NCBI GenBank assembly: GCA_948567375.1
Contig: OX419756.1
Span: forward strand, 2,733,001 to 2,797,000
Direction: 5' to 3'
From: Lunularia cruciata
Taxonomy: Eukaryota; Streptophyta; Marchantiopsida; Lunulariales; Lunulariaceae
DNA length: 64,000 bases
Both the position numbers and the translations under genes were made by a program. Below the pieces are notes generated by a model. It was not told where the DNA came from and made no database searches. It saw only the letters and a program-made list of their open reading frames with translations. Positions 58,806-64,000 of this stretch are shown here, in pieces (position 1 is the stretch's first letter; each line of letters starts with the position of its first letter).

Positions 58806-59920
58806 ACGTTTATAACTGGTAATCTACAAGGTAAAGAAAAGTCCTTCACGAGGAGTGCCGGGAAAACTCTGGCCGCGACAGCTGACAAGATGATGGGGAA
58901 CTACATTACCTCTATTAGTTATTCGACGGAGGCAGACGCAAGTCCACACGTTTCGTAGGTGTAGTGTTGACTCGCGGGGTGTCATCGCAACACTCAGAGA
59001 GGAAGACAATCTGGCCCCATCCGGAAGGCGAGGAGCAGTTCGTCTCGATCACAAGTAGCAAACTGTATGCCACCGCTCGTCCGGAGTACTCTGACCAAGC
59101 GAGATATCCTCGTAGCGTTCTCGTTCCATGAGCAACTCTGTCTGATTATCTTCAGAGCAATCGTTTAGAGTTTGTATAGTTCAGATTTCGTAGATTTAAA
59201 ATGTCTGTAGAGGAAGTCGAGGAGTCCTTAAGCTAGCTCCTGGATAGTCACTCCGTTCGACTAGTGGTATGGTGGACATTTGTGGGCGTCATCCGGTTGT
59301 ATCAGTTTGAAATGAGAGAATACCAAGTTTCTCCAGGGATATTGGTGTGAGTTCACTACGTGATTCTCCATAGAACTGAGCCTGATATCGGGGAACATGA
59401 CGACCAGAGAAGCTTTAAAGGTGGTAATTCTCTCTTCTGCATTTGACTCTGTCAGATATTAAGGGTCTTGGTCGCAATTAATCAGGAGAAAATGGAATCA
59501 AATTACCAATTGATTCTACGGCTTTGACGGTGTCATTATCACGATCTTATCGGGATCGATTGACTCATCTGGAATGTTCTCTGACTCGATATGCATATCT
59601 GGTTATCGCTTAGCTCTAGGTTATCAGGTGAGCATGCTACCATCGACGTTGATTCTCTTGTAATAGACTAGTCGTCGTGAGTATGCCACCGCCAGGTTAA
59701 ACAATGATGTTGTCAGTTTGAAATTGTTAAGGACAATCTTTTAAGTTAGAGCAGTCACTTGTGTATGTTTAGAATGAATGGTTTCAGAAGCCTTGCCCAG
59801 GTTATATGCCCTTATATAATCATTTGCCTCAATATGGCAATCTGCGAGCAAGGAGTTTGTATTCATTCGGATTGTTTAATTTGATTCCGGGATCATCTAA
59901 CCTTTTAGTATGATGTTCAG
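58806..59920 (+). other. Upstream region of the hydrolase-NB-ARC gene
   Basis: More G+C-rich than repeat D, without a long frame. It should hold the promoter, the 5' leader and possibly a first exon, because the hydrolase frame begins right after a ttcag acceptor-like site at 59916-59920. No core promoter element stands out. Confidence 0.4.
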
Positions 59921-62900
59921 GTGAACGACATGGTATACGAACTATACCGTCCTGATAATGAGACCAAATGTGAAATTTTGTTTTTCCATGGACTTCAATT
60001 TGGAGATAGCGACGATTCTGAGATCTATTTATCAACTTGGAAGTCTAGAAATTTATCATCCCGGGAAATTTGGCCTAAGAAATGGTTACCTGAGCGATTC
60101 CCATGGGCGAGAATTCTAGCTATAAGATATGATTCTCATGTCATAACCACAGCATATAGAGGTAGATTTGATCTTCATATTATTTCGGAAAGTCTGGCCC
60201 AAGATCTAGTTCATGCAGGGGTGGGGAAGTCGACTGCTTGCCCAGTGATATTTGTCGGGCACAGTTTTGGTGGACTTGTGATGAAACAATTATGTTTCTA
60301 TGTCGATTATAAAGAAACTACTTCAGTGTCTCAACAAGAAAAAGCACAGATGAAATGTTTGTTAGAGAGCATCAAAGGATTATTTTTCTATGGAACTCCT
60401 CATCGTGGGATGTCACCACAATATGTTATACCCGTGCAAAATCCTAGTCCTTTAATGGAGTTGGTAAAAGTACTCAGCGCCGGAGCTGCAAGACTACATG
60501 AACACCTGGAGAACTTACAAGAGCGCTACAAATGGAAGGTTGGTGGAGTTGGAGAGATCAAGGAAACAGGCTTGGCATGCGGAACGCGAAGACCGTTGTG
60601 GTTGCAGATCATGCTGGCAGGAGCTAATCTATGTAGCTGTGGTTTCACAGCAGTATGGCATGACAACTACGTACGTATCCTGTTATCCCCATCGGACTCC
60701 TCAGACGTCTCATAACACCTTTGTGATGCCAACAACTCAAATCCAACTTAATGTCGTCGCAAGCTGTAGTGAATTCAGAAATCAATGTGAATGGTCTTAT
60801 GTCCACACAGAGCTCCGTACGGTACTTGGAACAAACGCAGAACAAACGCAGATCCTGACCAAGATATAGTAATGGACAAACTTTCTACAATTGAGATCAT
60901 CTCGTGATTATCAATTTCCTCTCAACTTGGGTGAGCTCCAATTGTCCAAATCTTACTCCATGAGTAAGATCAGGTTAATTTTACCAATTAAAGAGATATG
61001 CTAAAAGTCATAGGCCCTGCCATTTCTCGATGTCTATGTACAGAGTGATTTCAAAGGTATCCTTGTGGAGGAAGGATCGGCACGGTATGGTCAATTCACA
61101 ATGGTGAATGCGGATCACATCTCATTGTGCCAACCTGAAACCCGGAAATCAAACTCTTACACACGTTTGATAAACTTTGTTGAGCAGGTATGTTTCAAGT
61201 TCGTTGCTGCACAGGTTCTCTAACCTATATCTTGTCTGTCAGCATATATTTCTCTTCAAGTTGGCTTGATATGCTAGAAAATATTTTGAAGAATTCTTCG
61301 CACATATTTTACTTTCATCATGTATAACAACTAGTTTAATCAACCTATGTCCATTGTGCAATGTTTCAGGTTACTGGAATGGTGCAAGAACCCCGAAACT
61401 GGCCCCATTCTACAAGAAGCCTGAACACATATGCACCACTTCCGGACCTAGAGGCAAGCGTTCGGGAAGCGTTGGAAGAGAAAGATGTAGTTTTGTTGTA
61501 TGGCAATCCCGGAAGTGGTAAATCCACTCTGGCCAGATACATAAGAGATTACTACTCACATAGTCCTCATGAACTGCGAGGCAGGAACAAAGTCGCAAGT
61601 GGATCTAGTCGGGATGTTCCGCTTTCTGAACCCAGAAAGTGGATCATCGTTTTCTTGGAATGTGGGTCCGGGGCGGACGTGGGATCCAAGCTGTTAGAAC
61701 TTTTCCATAGCCTTGGTTCAATGGCAAGTTCCAGGTTACTCTACAGTTCAGATCAAATTGTTCTCATCACACAAGAAATACGATCTGTACTCAAAATGCA
61801 AGAAACTTTGATAATCCTGGATGACGTATGGGAACAGCATTTCATCAAAGCATTCATTGCTGACCTTGCGTTTGATCTACACCATCAAGTGAAATTTCTA
61901 ATCACCTCCAGACTTTCCACCATATGGAATTCTTCAGAATGCATAAAAGTTCCACCAGTCAGCTTGGAGAACGCAGAACGTATCCTGGCTGCGCATGCAG
62001 GATTTCCCCATCTCGAACTGCCCTCGATCTTGAAGGTTTGAGTTGCAATACCCTGCTAGTTCCATGATTTATAGCAACAGGCCAAATTGTCCAACTTCTC
62101 TCTCTGTACTTAATATTGTAGTTATTTCATTTGATGATATAACTTGTAACTTGATGGAGTTGCTGCGTAGCCGCAGATATGATATGAGGAATTATTTCTC
62201 GTATCAAGTAAAGATTATCCAAATTGGAATATTGCTTGACACATATGTTTGCTGATTGCATCTAGTGGTACAAAACACTTGCAGGTTACTGTTGATCGTT
62301 TGATAAAACGAACAGAGTGTAATCCATTGGCTCTGGCGACGGTAGGATCGAGAATATGCAAGAGCAAGAACGACGATCCCAAGGAGTGGATTCAGGTGAC
62401 AAAGGATTACTCCAGCACCATCATTGGCCTCGGCGAAGGCGCAGATTCACATCTCACACCAGTATTTGATTCTCCGTATGGAAGAAATATTGGAGAGACA
62501 TTGTTGTTGACATACAGACACTTGTCACAGGGTGCTAGACGTCTGCTCATTTTGATCGCGAACTGTGATGGGAAAAGCATTCCCCGGCATGTTGTGCGCA
62601 AGCTGCACGCAAGAATTCAACCCCAAGAAGCAGAAAATCTGGGGATATTTAACAATCACGTCAAACAATTGACAGAAGATGGTACTATGCTGCAAGTGAA
62701 CGACGCTTCGAAGTGGTTGTTTGATCCGACACTTTCTATCAGTTCCTCGCAGCCATACGCGGGCAGTTTCTATAACTATGAAACCCTGGGGTTTCATGAT
62801 TTGCAACGGACGTTCGTCAACAACCACCATGAGACGAGGAATAATGTCATGAAGGTGATGGATTCCTTACTGGGTACCTGTCGCGATGGAACATCCTCGG

Positions 62901-64000
62901 TACAAATCACGGTAGATAAACACCGCGACACCCTCAAGGAGGTCCTTGCACTTTGCATTCTTTATTTAAAAAAGCCGTATGCACAGAGAGCCGCCGAATA
63001 CCTGGGAATACGTGATCCAGATTTCAATCTTTTCAAGGAACTACGGGTTGTACTAGAACCCCTTGTTACCCTGTTGTGTGAGCAACTCTTAGAGGACGAA
63101 GGGCGAAATCACGAAAACTCAGAGAGTGAGGAAGAGAGCAACCAATCGTCAAAGAGAGAGTACGAGGTCGGAGCGGACTTGGACAAATCGGTTTGTTGTG
63201 CGAAGCAGGTAAGGGAAGAATATTTCCTCCAGGATATATCAGTTCAAGTTGACGAGGAAGTGGAAACATGCGCGGAAAAATGTAGTGACATTGGCTCATT
63301 TCACCTAGTAAATGCATGAAACCAAATATTCGAACCTTATCTATAAACATAAAAGGTAACTACGAGTTCTCTGAACATGAAAATTTTAGTAATTTTCATA
63401 TTTGGCTAAGAATCGAGTCTACGGCTGTTTTATGTTATTTTTGTCTACGCCCATTGGAGAGATCTACGCCGTACATCTCTTACCTGCTCTTGTGGAATTC
63501 CTCATGAACTCCTTGCAATACATTGCTATTAACCTAATCTACATAATTTCGCAAATGAACAACCACGGACGGGCGTCACTGACTATTTCATTTCATGACG
63601 TGTAATTCTTTCTGCTAGAGATCTTGTTTTAGTGAATGACTTTAGTGGACATGTAGGATATGCATAGAGTTGAAATGGTGCAACCTTTTACGGCGTAATT
63701 TTGCAACTCTCACTTTGAGTTTTTGAATTTGACTATAATGAGAAACTAGAATCAGCACAAATTGATCTTGTGTAGTTTTGCTCCTAATGAGAAGAAGTGA
63801 ACGCATTCCCCCTTGCGCAGGTAATGATCAAGATTGTTTGCAACGGTGAACTCCATGATGATAGTCTTGTAACTTTGCTGTCCTCTTTCAAGTTTGGGCC
63901 CGCTATTGCCACCGTATTACGCAACCTTAGCTACTCAAAGCTACAGTCAACACTGGAGGGTCACATTCCCAGGACGATACAGAATTTGGTCAGTTCGTCG
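59921..64000 (+). CDS. Alpha/beta-hydrolase-NB-ARC immune-receptor-like protein, 3' end beyond window
   Basis: Likely an intracellular NLR-type receptor of the bryophyte hydrolase-NB-ARC class. Predicted exons: 59921-60670, 61044-61187, 61370-62035, 62285-63208, 63821-64000 (open). All introns run GT to AG in phase 0, giving 888 codons so far. Counting from 59921, the hydrolase fold shows EILFFHGLQ, GHSFGG (putative nucleophile Ser115), FFYGTPHRG, and ADHISLC in exon 2 (candidate catalytic His275). NB-ARC follows: P-loop GNPGSGKST near 343, kinase-2 LIILDDVW near 444-451, FLITSRL, CNPLALATVG (GLPL-like) near 532, and FHDLQRTF (MHD-like) near 690. An acidic linker precedes exon 5, which reads ATVLRNLSYS and looks ARM-like. 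The codon at 59921 is GTG after an acceptor-like ttcag; the first ATG is 59930, so either translation starts there or an upstream exon exists. The exon 1 donor (GTACGT at 60671) is the least certain, as relatives suggest a shorter linker. No stops or frameshifts in the exons. Confidence 0.8.

Noticed and set aside
59921-59923. GTG as translation start of the hydrolase gene
   Set aside because: Plants do not normally start with GTG; ATG at 59930 or an upstream exon is more likely.
60498-60869. 123-codon open frame overlapping the hydrolase exon
   Set aside because: It runs in another frame across the predicted exon/intron border and lacks any domain.
63209-63319. Read-through after CAKQ giving an early stop of the receptor
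   Set aside because: A strong donor (CAG|GTAAGG) sits at 63209, and the next exon at 63821 restores a sensible frame; intron retention cannot be excluded.

Overview
The window is nuclear DNA of a land plant: spliced genes with GT/AG introns, plant-type LTR retrotransposons, a carotenoid dioxygenase relic and NB-ARC immune-receptor sequences. The best taxonomic clue is the gene at the right edge, which joins an alpha/beta-hydrolase to an NB-ARC domain. That class is known from bryophytes (liverworts and mosses), so a bryophyte is my best guess; nothing here fixes the species. Only one gene looks intact. Almost everything else is repeats and decaying gene pieces in A+T-rich DNA.

Layout. 1-3.26 kb: tandem Armadillo (ARM) repeats of 261 bp (87 aa). 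Six units are in frame and very alike; six more are broken by frameshifts, and a stray relic lies at 4.2 kb. 4.8-15.6 kb: a minus-strand Ty3/gypsy element split by a plus-strand gypsy element (7289-13361), which is itself split by a solo LTR (11971-12743). A further solo LTR sits at 5060. 15.8-18.2 kb: a LINE-like fragment, dispersed repeat D, then the 3' part of a carotenoid cleavage dioxygenase pseudogene. 20.3-23.1 kb: a minus-strand NBS-LRR pseudogene whose NB-ARC and LRR parts are separated by a Copia remnant. 23.3-46.1 kb: a roughly 10-kb segment present as two copies plus a third partial copy in tandem. Each carries the same unrecognised minus-strand coding remnants and a LINE-like 3' piece; the two long copies also share a gypsy LTR and a Copia remnant. 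46.1-48.7 kb: LINE-like copies, one with a recognisable reverse transcriptase. 49.9-57.3 kb: two direct copies of a ~2-kb A+T-rich repeat around a more G+C-rich segment that resembles plant organelle DNA. 57.3-58.8 kb: second copy of repeat D. 59.9-64.0 kb: the hydrolase-NB-ARC gene, running off the right edge.

How the parts relate. The right-edge gene has a predicted lipase-like N-terminal domain (GHSFGG), a P-loop, a kinase-2 motif and a degenerate MHD motif, and its last visible exon looks ARM-like. An ARM array also opens the window. Both ends may therefore belong to one family of hydrolase-NB-ARC-ARM receptors, spread apart by retroelements; this is inference. The LINE-like family left at least five very short 3'-end insertions with readable target-site duplications, several checkable against an empty paralogous site inside this same window.
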